A stretch of 64,000 nucleotides of DNA from Agromyces sp. 3263. Its GTDB lineage: Bacteria; Actinomycetota; Actinomycetes; Actinomycetales; Microbacteriaceae. Position 1 is the first letter of the stretch. Each line of letters opens with the position of its first letter. The position numbers were made by a program, and so were the translations under genes. The stretch lies in NCBI RefSeq assembly GCF_031456545.1, contig NZ_JAVDUV010000002.1:558001-622000 (forward strand), given 5' to 3'. The notes under the pieces were generated by a model that did not search any database, had not been told where the DNA came from, and saw only the letters and a list, made by a program, of their open reading frames with translations. This document shows, piece by piece, positions 1 to 8,097 of this stretch.

Positions 1-465
1 AAGGGGGGTTTCACCGAATCCCCACGCCTCGACGATGTCGATTTCACCGGAGTTGTCGTTGCGCAGCCAGAACCCTGCGAGCGTGCCGAGGGTGTACTTG
101 CCGGTGGGCATTTTGGCGCGGATCTCCCACCGCCCGAACCGTTGCGAGTAGATGTCGGGTTTGCCGTTGCCCTGATCCATGTAGGCGCTGGTCACGTACC
201 GGTCGCCCACCGGGGCCGCCAACCATTGGCTGCGCATGTGGAGGACGCCGCCGGACACTGTGCACATGGTGCGTTCGATGACGCCCTTGTCGGGGATGCT
301 CCCGAACTCGTCGCTGTCGCGCACGTACCACTTCGCCGGATCGACGACAGTCCCGTCGAACTCGTCACGCCACACAGGCGCACCCCAGTACGGAAGTGCC
401 GCCGCGTCAGGCTCGTAATCCAGGTAGGCGGTCTCCCCCGCCGCCTGAACGGTGATCCGCGGCAT
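1..465 (-). CDS. GH16-type glycoside hydrolase, C-terminus beyond window
   Basis: The frame is open from an ATG at 465 to the window edge (155 codons seen). It shows an FDG..DPAKW segment (residues 36-46), a GRWEIRAKMPTG segment (111-122) and EIDIVE at 141-146, which fits the GH16 catalytic signature E-x-D-x-x-E. GH16 enzymes cleave beta-1,3 or beta-1,4 glucans and galactans by a retaining mechanism. No signal peptide is seen. The start overlaps the stop of the upstream gene (TGATG), so it is co-translated with the lysis and tail-end genes. It is probably a virion or lysis polysaccharide depolymerase. The substrate cannot be told from this part. Confidence 0.8.
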   Translation of the reverse strand, partial: MPRITVQAAGETAYLDYEPDAAALPYWGAPVWRDEFDGTVVDPAKWYVRDSDEFGSIPDKGVIERTMCTVSGGVLHMRSQWLAAPVGDRYVTSAYMDQGNGKPDIYSQRFGRWEIRAKMPTGKYTLGTLAGFWLRNDNSGEIDIVEAWGFGETPL

Positions 466-677
466 CAGCTCGACGTGTAAACCGTCGTCACACCGTCGTC
501 GGACTTCTTAGTCCATACCCGACCCGACGCGTCAGTGATCACCGGCACGGGAAACAGTGCAGTACCAACCGCTGTCTCACCAACAGAGAAAGCAGTCACC
601 TCCACCTTGCGGCGGTCCGACACAACCCGCAGCTCGATGGGCGTCTTCGTGAGATCAACGGTCGCAGTGAGAGCCAT
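465..677 (-). CDS. Small phage protein of unknown function (70 aa)
   Basis: Not recognised. It is a 70-residue, beta-rich looking protein with no membrane segment or Cys. It sits between the holin-like gene (stop 681) and the GH16 gene, with its stop overlapping the GH16 start by one base. Its position suggests a lysis-module or virion accessory protein. Confidence 0.75.
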   Translation of the reverse strand: MALTATVDLTKTPIELRVVSDRRKVEVTAFSVGETAVGTALFPVPVITDASGRVWTKKSDDGVTTVYTSS

Positions 678-680
678 CAG

Positions 681-917
681 TCACGCCTTCCGGGTGTTCG
701 CGGCAGCAAGACCACCAACGGGGATGCCCAGGTATGCGAGTACCGCAACGGATGCGACCAGCCACGGCGGGGCCGACAACTCGAGGGACGCATACGCCAC
801 CTGTGTTGCGCCCGCACCCACAAGGGCGAGCACATACAAGCCATAGATCCACTTACGGGCCTTCGCGGACGAGATGATCACGCCAAGATCGTTCGGGGTG
901 GGCACTGCGTCAGTCAT
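681..917 (-). CDS. Holin-like membrane protein (78 aa)
   Basis: The ATG at 917 is chosen because it overlaps the upstream stop by 8 bases (ATG..TGA). There is a short polar N-terminus, two hydrophobic segments (about residues 26-45 and 53-72) and a basic tail. Small two-helix proteins beside an endolysin are typical holins, which form the membrane lesions that release the endolysin. Assignment rests on topology and position, not on a motif. Confidence 0.7.
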   Translation of the reverse strand: MTDAVPTPNDLGVIISSAKARKWIYGLYVLALVGAGATQVAYASLELSAPPWLVASVAVLAYLGIPVGGLAAANTRKA

Positions 918-1365
918 GTTCGTTCTCCTCATTGCGGGTGTCCTCCACGCCGCGTCTCACTTCCAAGTCCAAACGGATCTTCGCGTCCGACGTCGCCAAC
1001 GCCTTCTTCGCATCCGCCAAATCCTCAGCAACCTCAGCGACCCTCAACGACAGGTCGGCAACACCAGACTCCACACGCGAAACGCCATCCTTCACAGACG
1101 ACCCGTTGTTGAAATGCACCTCATGGTGAATGTCAGCTATAGCCGCGTCCTGCGCCTTCAACGTTTCGTCCGTGCGGGCAATGAATGCGGGAAGCTCTTG
1201 TACTGCATCGACGATCTGAGCAAAATGGACAACGGCCGTGGCTGTCTTCCGCAGCCACGGCCACCCCTTCCAGAAGAAGAGGACGACACCAACCGCGCCG
1301 GCCGTCCAGCCGATGATCTGCCACAAGGAAACAGACTCAGCCCACTCTTGAAATCCAGGTGGCAT
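910..1365 (-). CDS. Membrane-anchored coiled-coil protein next to holin
   Basis: 151 aa. One transmembrane helix near residues 15-33 (WQIIGWTAGAVGVVLFFW) is followed by an Ala/Asp/Val-rich region (about 85-135) with heptad-like character. A GAGGAG Shine-Dalgarno precedes the ATG at 1365. Similar one-helix plus coiled-coil proteins (DUF2746-like) lie beside the endolysin in many actinobacteriophages, where a second holin or spanin-like role is proposed. Role here is inferred from place and topology. Confidence 0.7.
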   Translation of the reverse strand: MPPGFQEWAESVSLWQIIGWTAGAVGVVLFFWKGWPWLRKTATAVVHFAQIVDAVQELPAFIARTDETLKAQDAAIADIHHEVHFNNGSSVKDGVSRVESGVADLSLRVAEVAEDLADAKKALATSDAKIRLDLEVRRGVEDTRNEENEHD

Positions 1366-1399
1366 ATTTGATCCCTCCTCGGGGGAACGAGGGGGGAGA

Positions 1400-2251
1400 T
1401 TACTTGACAGTCAGCCCGGTCAACTGGGGGTTGTTCTTCGTGCCCAACCCATCCCACTGACGAAGCCCGACACCACGGACCAGTTCGCGGATCTGCTCGC
1501 CCGGCCACACGGCGACGCGGACAGGGAACACCTTGCCCGTCTTGTTGACCTTCGGGTCGGCGTTCGCGAAGTACATGTACGTGTTGTACTCGAGTTCCGA
1601 CAACGGCCGGAGCGGGCCTTCCGGCCCCTGAATGAAACTGAACCCCTTAGGGATCAGCCCGTCCTTAGACGCGCTTTCCGAAACGTAGATGATCATGTCG
1701 TCCTCCGTGGGTGGTTCAATGATTGGGCGGACGCCCAACCCCGCAGTGCCGCCGGAGCGGTAGGCGTTCGCCAGCGCGATCAGCTCGCCCTTGCGGCGTT
1801 GCAAATCGCCGGGGCACGCCGTCGCGTAGGAGTCCCCGTAGCGGGTGTACAACTCCTGGTGCGTCAACACTGTGTCGTCGTTCACGGGGAACCCGTACCG
1901 CAGCGACACATCCGCGATCAGCGCCGCGAGTTTTCGGAACGACGCATCTGAAACAGGCCACGGATCTCCCGCAACCGAGTTCGCAACCTCAATGGTCACC
2001 GCGCGGCCATCCCAATACTCCGAAGAGGAAGTCCACGCGCGACGGTCCTCGTCGACAGCCATGATCAGGGTGCCGTCGTTGCCGAGTGCATAGTTCGCGG
2101 ACACCGTACGGTCGCCTGGCTGGAACAGGGACAGGATCGCCTCGAGCGACGTCGTCGCCGCATGGTGGACGATGAACCGGTCGATGCGTGAGGGGCGGGG
2201 GGAAGAGTCCGACGTCAGCCGGAACCCGTTAGTCAGCGGCGAATGGGTCAT
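1400..2251 (-). CDS. Endolysin, N-acetylmuramoyl-L-alanine amidase
   Basis: 283 aa. The N-terminal domain (about 20-170) has amidase_2/PGRP features: HH at 29-30, H131 in THQELY and C146 in ACPGD, the expected zinc ligands. It would cut the amide between MurNAc and the peptide stem. Residues ~190-283 form a separate domain that I do not recognise, probably for wall binding. The ATG at 2251 overlaps the stop of the upstream tail gene (ATGA). Holin-like genes follow directly, so this is the lysis module. Confidence 0.9.
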   Translation of the reverse strand: MTHSPLTNGFRLTSDSSPRPSRIDRFIVHHAATTSLEAILSLFQPGDRTVSANYALGNDGTLIMAVDEDRRAWTSSSEYWDGRAVTIEVANSVAGDPWPVSDASFRKLAALIADVSLRYGFPVNDDTVLTHQELYTRYGDSYATACPGDLQRRKGELIALANAYRSGGTAGLGVRPIIEPPTEDDMIIYVSESASKDGLIPKGFSFIQGPEGPLRPLSELEYNTYMYFANADPKVNKTGKVFPVRVAVWPGEQIRELVRGVGLRQWDGLGTKNNPQLTGLTVK

Positions 2252-2916
2252 GACGACACCCACATCACGCACACAGACCCGAACACGCCCAACGCTACCC
2301 CGGCGTTATGCACCACATACGGGGTTGCCGTCGCACCAGGGGCGGTCACCAGAATGTACGTGTTCAAAATCTGCGACTCGGTCACACCCGAACCGGGGTG
2401 CGGTTCGAGGAACGACAGGCCCGGGCCAAGCACGGTGATGTCCGTACCCTCAATGCCAAGGTTGCGTTGTCCTGTGTCGTTCGGCTCCCACCCAACAATC
2501 AAGTCCACCCGGTAGATGCCGGTCGTCTCGAACGTCAAAGTGAAGTCGTCGCGGGTGATGCCCCGCGCATACGTTGTTGACGTGACGATGCCCTGATGCG
2601 CTGTCGACCCGTCAACGTCCGAGATGGAACGGTCCCCGAAGAAGTAGGGCAGTTTGCCGCCGTAGATGTACCAGCCCGTGCCGTCATGCACGTACAGCAT
2701 GTCGTTCTCTTCGACCATGATGACCCGGCCGGCCCAGTTGCCTGTGACGGGCAGATCGGCGATCGTCGCCACGGCGTCATCGTCCTTGTCCGCCTGTGCG
2801 GCGGCATCCAACGCCTCACCCAACGCGGTCGACTGTGCGTTATAGGCAATGTCCCAATCCGGCATCGGCTCCGAATCAGAGTAAATGGGCATCCCATGAT
2901 CGTCGGTGGTAGGCAT
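2248..2916 (-). CDS. Minor tail protein (222 aa)
   Basis: It has an N-terminal Asp/Ala-rich stretch, then a segment typical of phage tail and receptor-binding modules (AGRVIMVEENDMLYVHDGTG and a GIYRVDLIVGW motif). The C-terminal ~130 residues are predicted beta-rich. It is the last tail gene before the endolysin and lies just after a rho-independent terminator, so it may have its own promoter or rely on read-through. Likely a host-range or tail-tip component; no catalytic motif is seen. Confidence 0.75.
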   Translation of the reverse strand: MPTTDDHGMPIYSDSEPMPDWDIAYNAQSTALGEALDAAAQADKDDDAVATIADLPVTGNWAGRVIMVEENDMLYVHDGTGWYIYGGKLPYFFGDRSISDVDGSTAHQGIVTSTTYARGITRDDFTLTFETTGIYRVDLIVGWEPNDTGQRNLGIEGTDITVLGPGLSFLEPHPGSGVTESQILNTYILVTAPGATATPYVVHNAGVALGVFGSVCVMWVSS

Positions 2917-2931
2917 ATGTCCTCCGGGCAT

Positions 2932-2958
2932 CAAAAAAGCCACCCGTGCGGGGTGGCA
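2932..2958 (-). terminator. Rho-independent terminator
   Basis: On the minus strand GCCACCC and GGGTGGC pair (7 bp, 5-base loop) and are followed by six T. It separates the minor tail gene at 2982 from the tail and lysis genes to its left. Confidence 0.85.
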
Positions 2959-2981
2959 TAACGAACAACTGGTCGGACAAC

Positions 2982-3854
2982 CTAAGGCGTGTAAACGTTG
3001 GTCTCGTAGTACTCGTCGGAAAACGACGCCGTCACACCATCCCAAGACACCATCGGAGCTGCGACAGCCCCCCAGCCGTGCACGTTTCGAACAAACCATG
3101 CGGCTGCGAAACCCGAAGGCAAATTCCAAGGCTCCACCGCACCCAACACAGGTGTCAGCGTCCCCTCGTAGAACAAGGCCGTGTTCTCGATGTGGACGAC
3201 CGCGGAATGCGGGCCGACCACGGACAGGTCGAACGTGTAGAACGGAGAAGTCACACCCAACGAATTGTCAGACGTCGGCGGGTAGATAGTGAACTCCTCA
3301 TCGTCCGTCGAAGGGTTCACCTCCACATACAGGTGAATGGGCGACTGACCCTGACCGCCGAACCCGCCCACCGCATCCGGATAATTGCCGACCCCGATCG
3401 GAAGCATCGTCGTGCCACCATCGGCGAACTGCACCGGAGGGAGCAGCCGCAGGGAACGCGTCTCGTCCTCAGCCTCCGAGTTCAAGAGACTCATCGCGGA
3501 CACGTAGTAGGAACCGCCAGCAGACGACAAGGACACCCAATACTCGGGCATCAACCCCTGCCATTCGGTCGTCCACTGCGCCGCCCCCTCGGCAGACGAC
3601 GTCTTTCGGATCATTTGACCCGTCGTCCCCCCAGGGGGCATACCGTTCGTAGCCTCGACGGCCGCCGTGGTGTCAAGGTGGCGGTTGTTGATCACCGCCG
3701 TCTGCCGTGCGCCAGCAGAGGAGTCGCGGGCGGACCGGGCCATAAACGCGCGCACCTCAGCGTTGAACTTCTCCTGCTCGAGCGCACGCTTCTCCAACCA
3801 GCGGGCATGCTCAACACCCTCAAGGGGAAGGTTGATCTTCGGAACGTAACCCAA
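2982..3854 (-). CDS. Minor tail protein (290 aa)
   Basis: The TTG at 3854 is chosen because AGGGGG lies 5 bases upstream; no ATG gives a comparable signal. The N-terminus (about 5-55) is charged and helical. Residues ~60-90 contain NNRHLDTTAAVEATNG and TSSAEGAAQW, the kind of motif that joins tail proteins to trimeric fibres. The rest is beta-rich, with Gly/Ser-rich patches. It lies between two other minor tail genes. Probably a tail fibre or baseplate protein. Confidence 0.75.
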   Translation of the reverse strand: MGYVPKINLPLEGVEHARWLEKRALEQEKFNAEVRAFMARSARDSSAGARQTAVINNRHLDTTAAVEATNGMPPGGTTGQMIRKTSSAEGAAQWTTEWQGLMPEYWVSLSSAGGSYYVSAMSLLNSEAEDETRSLRLLPPVQFADGGTTMLPIGVGNYPDAVGGFGGQGQSPIHLYVEVNPSTDDEEFTIYPPTSDNSLGVTSPFYTFDLSVVGPHSAVVHIENTALFYEGTLTPVLGAVEPWNLPSGFAAAWFVRNVHGWGAVAAPMVSWDGVTASFSDEYYETNVYTP

Positions 3855-3864
3855 AGGAAACCCC

Positions 3865-4539
3865 CTACACCTGATAGATGGCGTGCAACAAAGAGCACGA
3901 AAACGATGAGCTGGAAGTGACACCAACCGACACGGTCGCACCAGTCGAGAGTGTCTGGCTGATCGCCTTCACATTCGTGCTGCCGGTGTGGTCCGTAGTC
4001 CAGCCCGACGCCGGTGTCGACGAAGTCGGAAGGGAGATTGTGCCGACACTGATCCACGAAGCGGCCGCGACAAACGAGCCGGCCGTCGCAGCAGTACCAG
4101 ACGTCGACCGCACTGTTCCCGCCACTGCCGCACCGAACGGCAGGGTCTGCGCATTGACTAGCGAAGACACCGCGCCATTGCTTGCCCGCAACACGTACAC
4201 GATCACATCACTGGGGCCGGTGCCCAGCCCGGTAACCGTGATCGTCCCGCCGCCCGTGATCCCCGTCGCGGACCAAATGTTCGTATCCGCCGTTGTTGTG
4301 AGGGCAGCATCGGCATTCCACGTCGCGCCAAGACCCGAGATGCCCGGGCCCGACGCAGTGTTCTGCTTCAACGACATGACCACGACACGGTCGGTCGGCA
4401 CCAGCGATGTCGTCACGGTCGGCGTAGCGTTGACGGATCCCGGCAGCGACGTATGCAGGACTTCGATCGCGCTGACGGTGACACCGCCGCCACCGACAAC
4501 CCGGTATCCGGAAGCGATAGCACCAACACCTGGGGTCAC
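3865..4539 (-). CDS. Minor tail protein, Ser/Thr/Gly-rich (224 aa)
   Basis: Composition is dominated by Ser, Thr, Gly, Val and Ala, with low charge and regular beta-strand-like alternation throughout, as in fibre or decoration proteins. It overlaps the upstream fibre gene by 4 bases (ATGA). No enzyme motif is seen. Likely a beta-structured tail surface protein. Confidence 0.75.
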   Translation of the reverse strand: MTPGVGAIASGYRVVGGGGVTVSAIEVLHTSLPGSVNATPTVTTSLVPTDRVVVMSLKQNTASGPGISGLGATWNADAALTTTADTNIWSATGITGGGTITVTGLGTGPSDVIVYVLRASNGAVSSLVNAQTLPFGAAVAGTVRSTSGTAATAGSFVAAASWISVGTISLPTSSTPASGWTTDHTGSTNVKAISQTLSTGATVSVGVTSSSSFSCSLLHAIYQV

Positions 4540-5765
4540 GCCAGATCACCCACGATCGTCCAAGTATTCGCCGCCCGCTTGATCGCCGTCACCGCAGACC
4601 ACTGCGCCCGCGTAACCGACGTCGGATTCACCGTCGCACCAGTACCAGCAGAGAACGTCGCCATACCCGCACCGATGACAAGGAAGTCGATGGTCGCGCC
4701 CACAGGGAACGCGGTAGCCGAGTCCTGCGGCATCGTAACCGTGATCGCCGAAGCGTTCGACAACGTCACCAACTTGCCCTCATCAGACAGAACCGGCGCG
4801 TACGTCGTGCCCGTCTGAGCGTTCACAGCCGAGTAACGGGCACGGGTCACGGCGACAACCGCGGCGACGTTAGCGGGCGTCACAGCGCGTGCCGTGTCCG
4901 TCCCGGTGACGGCCTCCGCATCCGTCGCCAACTCCAACGAGCCGGCAGCCGTATCCGAACCGGTCGTGGCGCGAACGGTCGTAGCAAAGTCGCTGATCGT
5001 CGAAGCCGTCTGCGAACCAGTGTGGTTCGCGCGCGCCAACAAGGTTGCGTCCGAGCTGTTCGCCGTCGCCGACGTTGCAATACCCGACAGCTTCGTCCGC
5101 TCGGTGGCGAGGAACGCCTTGTTTGTCGTCCCGTCCGTGAGCGTGTCCGCAGACTGGGTGCCGGTGTGGTTCGCCCTCGCAAGCAGAGTGGCATCAGACG
5201 AGTTCGCCGTCGCACCCGACGCGATACCCGCAAGCTTGGTCTTCTCCGTCGAGCTGTACTGCTTATACGTCGACCCGTCACCAATGTCATCCTGCGTGAC
5301 AGCCTCATTCACCCACTCCGTGCCGGTGTACCGGAGGAACTGGTTATCAGCAGGCGACGTGAGATCCACGTCGGACAGACCCTCAAGATCAGTCGCACCG
5401 CCACCACCGCCACCCGAGGCGGAAATGGTGATCGTGTCGCTGCCATCATTGACGCTGATAGACACGTTCGTCCCGGCAACCAACGCCGCACCGATCGTGT
5501 CCCGGACGCCCTCAGCATCCAGACCAGCCGCCGCAATCGTGATCGTATCCGAACCATCATTCGGGGTTATCGTCACATTCGTCCCCGCCACCAGGGCGGT
5601 ACCAATCGTGTCCCGGATCAGCTCGGGAGCGGCAGACGAATCCAGCTTCGCCGCAATCGCAGTCTCGTTGTCGTTAACACCATCAACGATCACGTCCAAC
5701 GCGGCGTTCAGCGTCACATCCCAGTTGGACTCGCCGTCAGCCGGCAGCGTAGGAGAAATGGGCAC
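4536..5765 (-). CDS. Tail fibre protein with internal repeats
   Basis: 409 aa. Two related blocks near the N-terminus share GTNVxIxxNDGSDTITI. Two more share ANSSDATLLARANHTG(T/S)Q, the phage tail-repeat type. A Gly-rich hinge (SASGGGGGG) lies between the two pairs. The C-terminal ~130 residues contain YAPVLSDEGKLVTLSNA and form a beta-rich tip. Such repeats build trimeric fibre shafts. Likely involved in adsorption. It starts two bases after the stop of the gene at 5768. Confidence 0.85.
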   Translation of the reverse strand: MPISPTLPADGESNWDVTLNAALDVIVDGVNDNETAIAAKLDSSAAPELIRDTIGTALVAGTNVTITPNDGSDTITIAAAGLDAEGVRDTIGAALVAGTNVSISVNDGSDTITISASGGGGGGATDLEGLSDVDLTSPADNQFLRYTGTEWVNEAVTQDDIGDGSTYKQYSSTEKTKLAGIASGATANSSDATLLARANHTGTQSADTLTDGTTNKAFLATERTKLSGIATSATANSSDATLLARANHTGSQTASTISDFATTVRATTGSDTAAGSLELATDAEAVTGTDTARAVTPANVAAVVAVTRARYSAVNAQTGTTYAPVLSDEGKLVTLSNASAITVTMPQDSATAFPVGATIDFLVIGAGMATFSAGTGATVNPTSVTRAQWSAVTAIKRAANTWTIVGDLA

Positions 5766-5767
5766 GT

Positions 5768-7264
5768 CTAACCTCCATAAGTCGGCGGACCGCCGTAAAC
5801 ACCAGACCCGTAACCCGTCACAGGCTCCGGCCCGCCACCAACACCAATCGGCGTCAAAGGGCGCAAGTTGAACTCGCTAATCGGACGACCAGCCCAAAAC
5901 GCGTTCCACTCCGCGATCGTGAACCCCTCGTTCACCGCGTTCGTGTCAGCAATAGTCGTGTCAACCTCGGCCTCATACGACACCGAAGACGGGGTAATCG
6001 TCGCAGACCGGATCCGGTACACGTTGAAGTCCTCGAAAATCCGGGCACCAGCAACGTTCCCGTACGCCTGCCCACTGAAATCAGCCGCGGACAACACATG
6101 CCACGCGGACCCCGAAATGCGTCGAGTCACACCGCCATGCCGGCGCGCCGAATGCAACAACACAAGATGCGCGTGACCCCACGACGACAAGAACTCGTTA
6201 TCAACCTCAGCGCCCACAATGTCAGTCGCGCGATCATCCGTTGAAGCCGGGAGAACATACTTCTTCCGCTCAAACGAAACACCAGTGCCGATCACACGCA
6301 GCGTCGAATACTCCGCACCCGAGATCGCCTTACCAGCCAACCTGTACGGGGCCAAGAAGCGGTTCTGAGACCCAACAACGGTCACATGCAGTGTCCGCGT
6401 ATCCTCGCCAATCTCGACCGTCACAGACCCGCCACCGGCCGTCCACGCGTCCGCCGGAACAGGGTTGTCAAACTGGTCGAGCACCGAATAGACCGACGCC
6501 GACGACTCACCGAACCCCACCGACGTGGCAGGGACCGGTTGCACCACCGACGACAAAGAAGCGTCCAACTGAATGTCGAACTCGAACACCTCACCCGCGT
6601 CAAGATTCGCCACAGGCGACAGCTCGTTGCCGACCACCAACGCGTCAGTGATTTCCTCCGCCGGGTAGTACCAGGCTTCAACGGTCTGCGCCAACTGTGA
6701 TTCGTCCAACGCCCACGAGAACGCGGACTCCTTCACGCGGTCAGCGGTGATCGTCCTCGGGGGCCGCGCCGCAATGTCAGTCCCAACCGGGATGATCTCG
6801 AACTGGTACGCCGCCGTCAGCTTCTTGAGCTGCTGCCACACATCCCCGTACCAACCCGGCACCACAACCTCAACGGCACCGACAGTCTCGTCGATGACAA
6901 TGCCGTCCGTGATGCCACACAAACCGAAGTAGTACAGCAGCAACGACTCGAGGGTGCCCACATGCGGGAGGGCTGTGCGGTCAGCGACCAACGCCGACAA
7001 CCTGGTTAGCGCGTCAACCTTCACGCTGCCGTTCTCGCCCGCCAGCGCCTTCACAACACCCTGCGTCGTCCCGCGGGCGGCGTCCGTGACAGTCACGTCA
7101 GCGTTCAACAACGACTTCGAACCGGCATTCTCCGGAATCGTGAACGCAACCGCACCGACACCGCCGAAATTGTCAGAGGGATCCAACGGGGTCGCATCCT
7201 CGCTGACAGTGATGCCCGAAGCGTTCCACTCCGCCTCACCACCAACGCGAATATCTACACCCAT
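5768..7264 (-). CDS. Minor tail protein / tail-hub-like protein (498 aa)
   Basis: A large protein following the distal tail gene, as expected for a siphovirus tail-hub or tail-associated protein. An early segment ending in FGGVGAVAFTIPE is followed by mixed alpha/beta sequence; the C-terminus is Gly/Pro-rich. It overlaps the upstream gene by 10 bases. No peptidase or hydrolase motif was recognised. Confidence 0.8.
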   Translation of the reverse strand: MGVDIRVGGEAEWNASGITVSEDATPLDPSDNFGGVGAVAFTIPENAGSKSLLNADVTVTDAARGTTQGVVKALAGENGSVKVDALTRLSALVADRTALPHVGTLESLLLYYFGLCGITDGIVIDETVGAVEVVVPGWYGDVWQQLKKLTAAYQFEIIPVGTDIAARPPRTITADRVKESAFSWALDESQLAQTVEAWYYPAEEITDALVVGNELSPVANLDAGEVFEFDIQLDASLSSVVQPVPATSVGFGESSASVYSVLDQFDNPVPADAWTAGGGSVTVEIGEDTRTLHVTVVGSQNRFLAPYRLAGKAISGAEYSTLRVIGTGVSFERKKYVLPASTDDRATDIVGAEVDNEFLSSWGHAHLVLLHSARRHGGVTRRISGSAWHVLSAADFSGQAYGNVAGARIFEDFNVYRIRSATITPSSVSYEAEVDTTIADTNAVNEGFTIAEWNAFWAGRPISEFNLRPLTPIGVGGGPEPVTGYGSGVYGGPPTYGG

Positions 7265-8097
7265 TCGCCAACCTCACCCAACTTCGCAGTAACGTTCACG
7301 AGATCCAACGTGGAAGTGTCATAAGGGACACGCATGGGCCGGCCAATGAACCGGCAACCCGAATGGCCCTGACCCGACACAAACCCACCAGTCGCAGGGG
7401 TGACACCGTCGCGGAGAACCTGCACGATCATCCCCGCCAACGTGAACGTCCCAGGCGTGGTGTTGTCCAACGACAGCTCGAGACCCGTCGCCCCGCCACC
7501 GACCTCCGTGTTCACACGCGTGGTCGTCGCCGTCGACAAGATCGTCGGATGCACCACAGTGCCCGCAGTTGAACCCGTGTACGGGGTGACCTTCACGCAC
7601 CCGGCCGCGTCGGACTCGCCGTGCACACCCACCCACGCCGAATAGCCGGTAGGGATCGGCACGAACACCGACCGCAACACCGAATCGCCGGCCAACGTGT
7701 ACGTCGCCAGCTCAGACGGGTAGCCCTGCGACGTCACCGAGTTCGTCGACAACGACGGGCGCACATCGCCCGCCAACGGCACACCGTCATACCCGCCAAT
7801 AGACGGGGTAGCCCACTGCTGCGGCAACGCATTCTGATCCGCAGCGACCGGGTCCAACCAATAGATCAGACCCGTCCCGTACACACCATCCGCAAAATCC
7901 GTGATCTTCCGGGCCTCAGCACGAGACATCATCCCGAAGTCAAGAAAATACTCACGGTGAGCGGCCACCGACTGGGAGACACCCAACCCACCATTCAGGT
8001 ACTGGGTTGAGTCCTCCCAGCCGACCGTCTCATAATCCGGGTTGATCTGCGGGTCGCGGACATCGAGCATGTACGAGCGTGTACCAAACCACATCAA
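7255..8097 (-). CDS. Distal tail protein-like minor tail protein (280 aa)
   Basis: This is the gene after the tape measure, the usual place of the distal tail (Dit) protein. The N-terminal half carries the HREYFLDFG and DFADGVYGTGLIYWLDP pattern common in actinobacteriophage minor tail proteins; the central part has a jelly-roll-like composition. It overlaps the tape measure stop by 4 bases. Expected to join the tube to the fibre-bearing tip. Confidence 0.8.
   Translation of the reverse strand: MMWFGTRSYMLDVRDPQINPDYETVGWEDSTQYLNGGLGVSQSVAAHREYFLDFGMMSRAEARKITDFADGVYGTGLIYWLDPVAADQNALPQQWATPSIGGYDGVPLAGDVRPSLSTNSVTSQGYPSELATYTLAGDSVLRSVFVPIPTGYSAWVGVHGESDAAGCVKVTPYTGSTAGTVVHPTILSTATTTRVNTEVGGGATGLELSLDNTTPGTFTLAGMIVQVLRDGVTPATGGFVSGQGHSGCRFIGRPMRVPYDTSTLDLVNVTAKLGEVGEWV

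Noticed and set aside
2999..3005. A TTGGTCT 7-mer in the tail region
   Set aside because: It lies at the 3' end of a coding gene, without a partner half-site; expected by chance.
3847..3870. AGGGGG-like sequence considered as another copy of the AGGG/CCCT operator
   Set aside because: It is the Shine-Dalgarno of the TTG start at 3,854; there is no inverted partner. The same applies to the G-run near 18,232.
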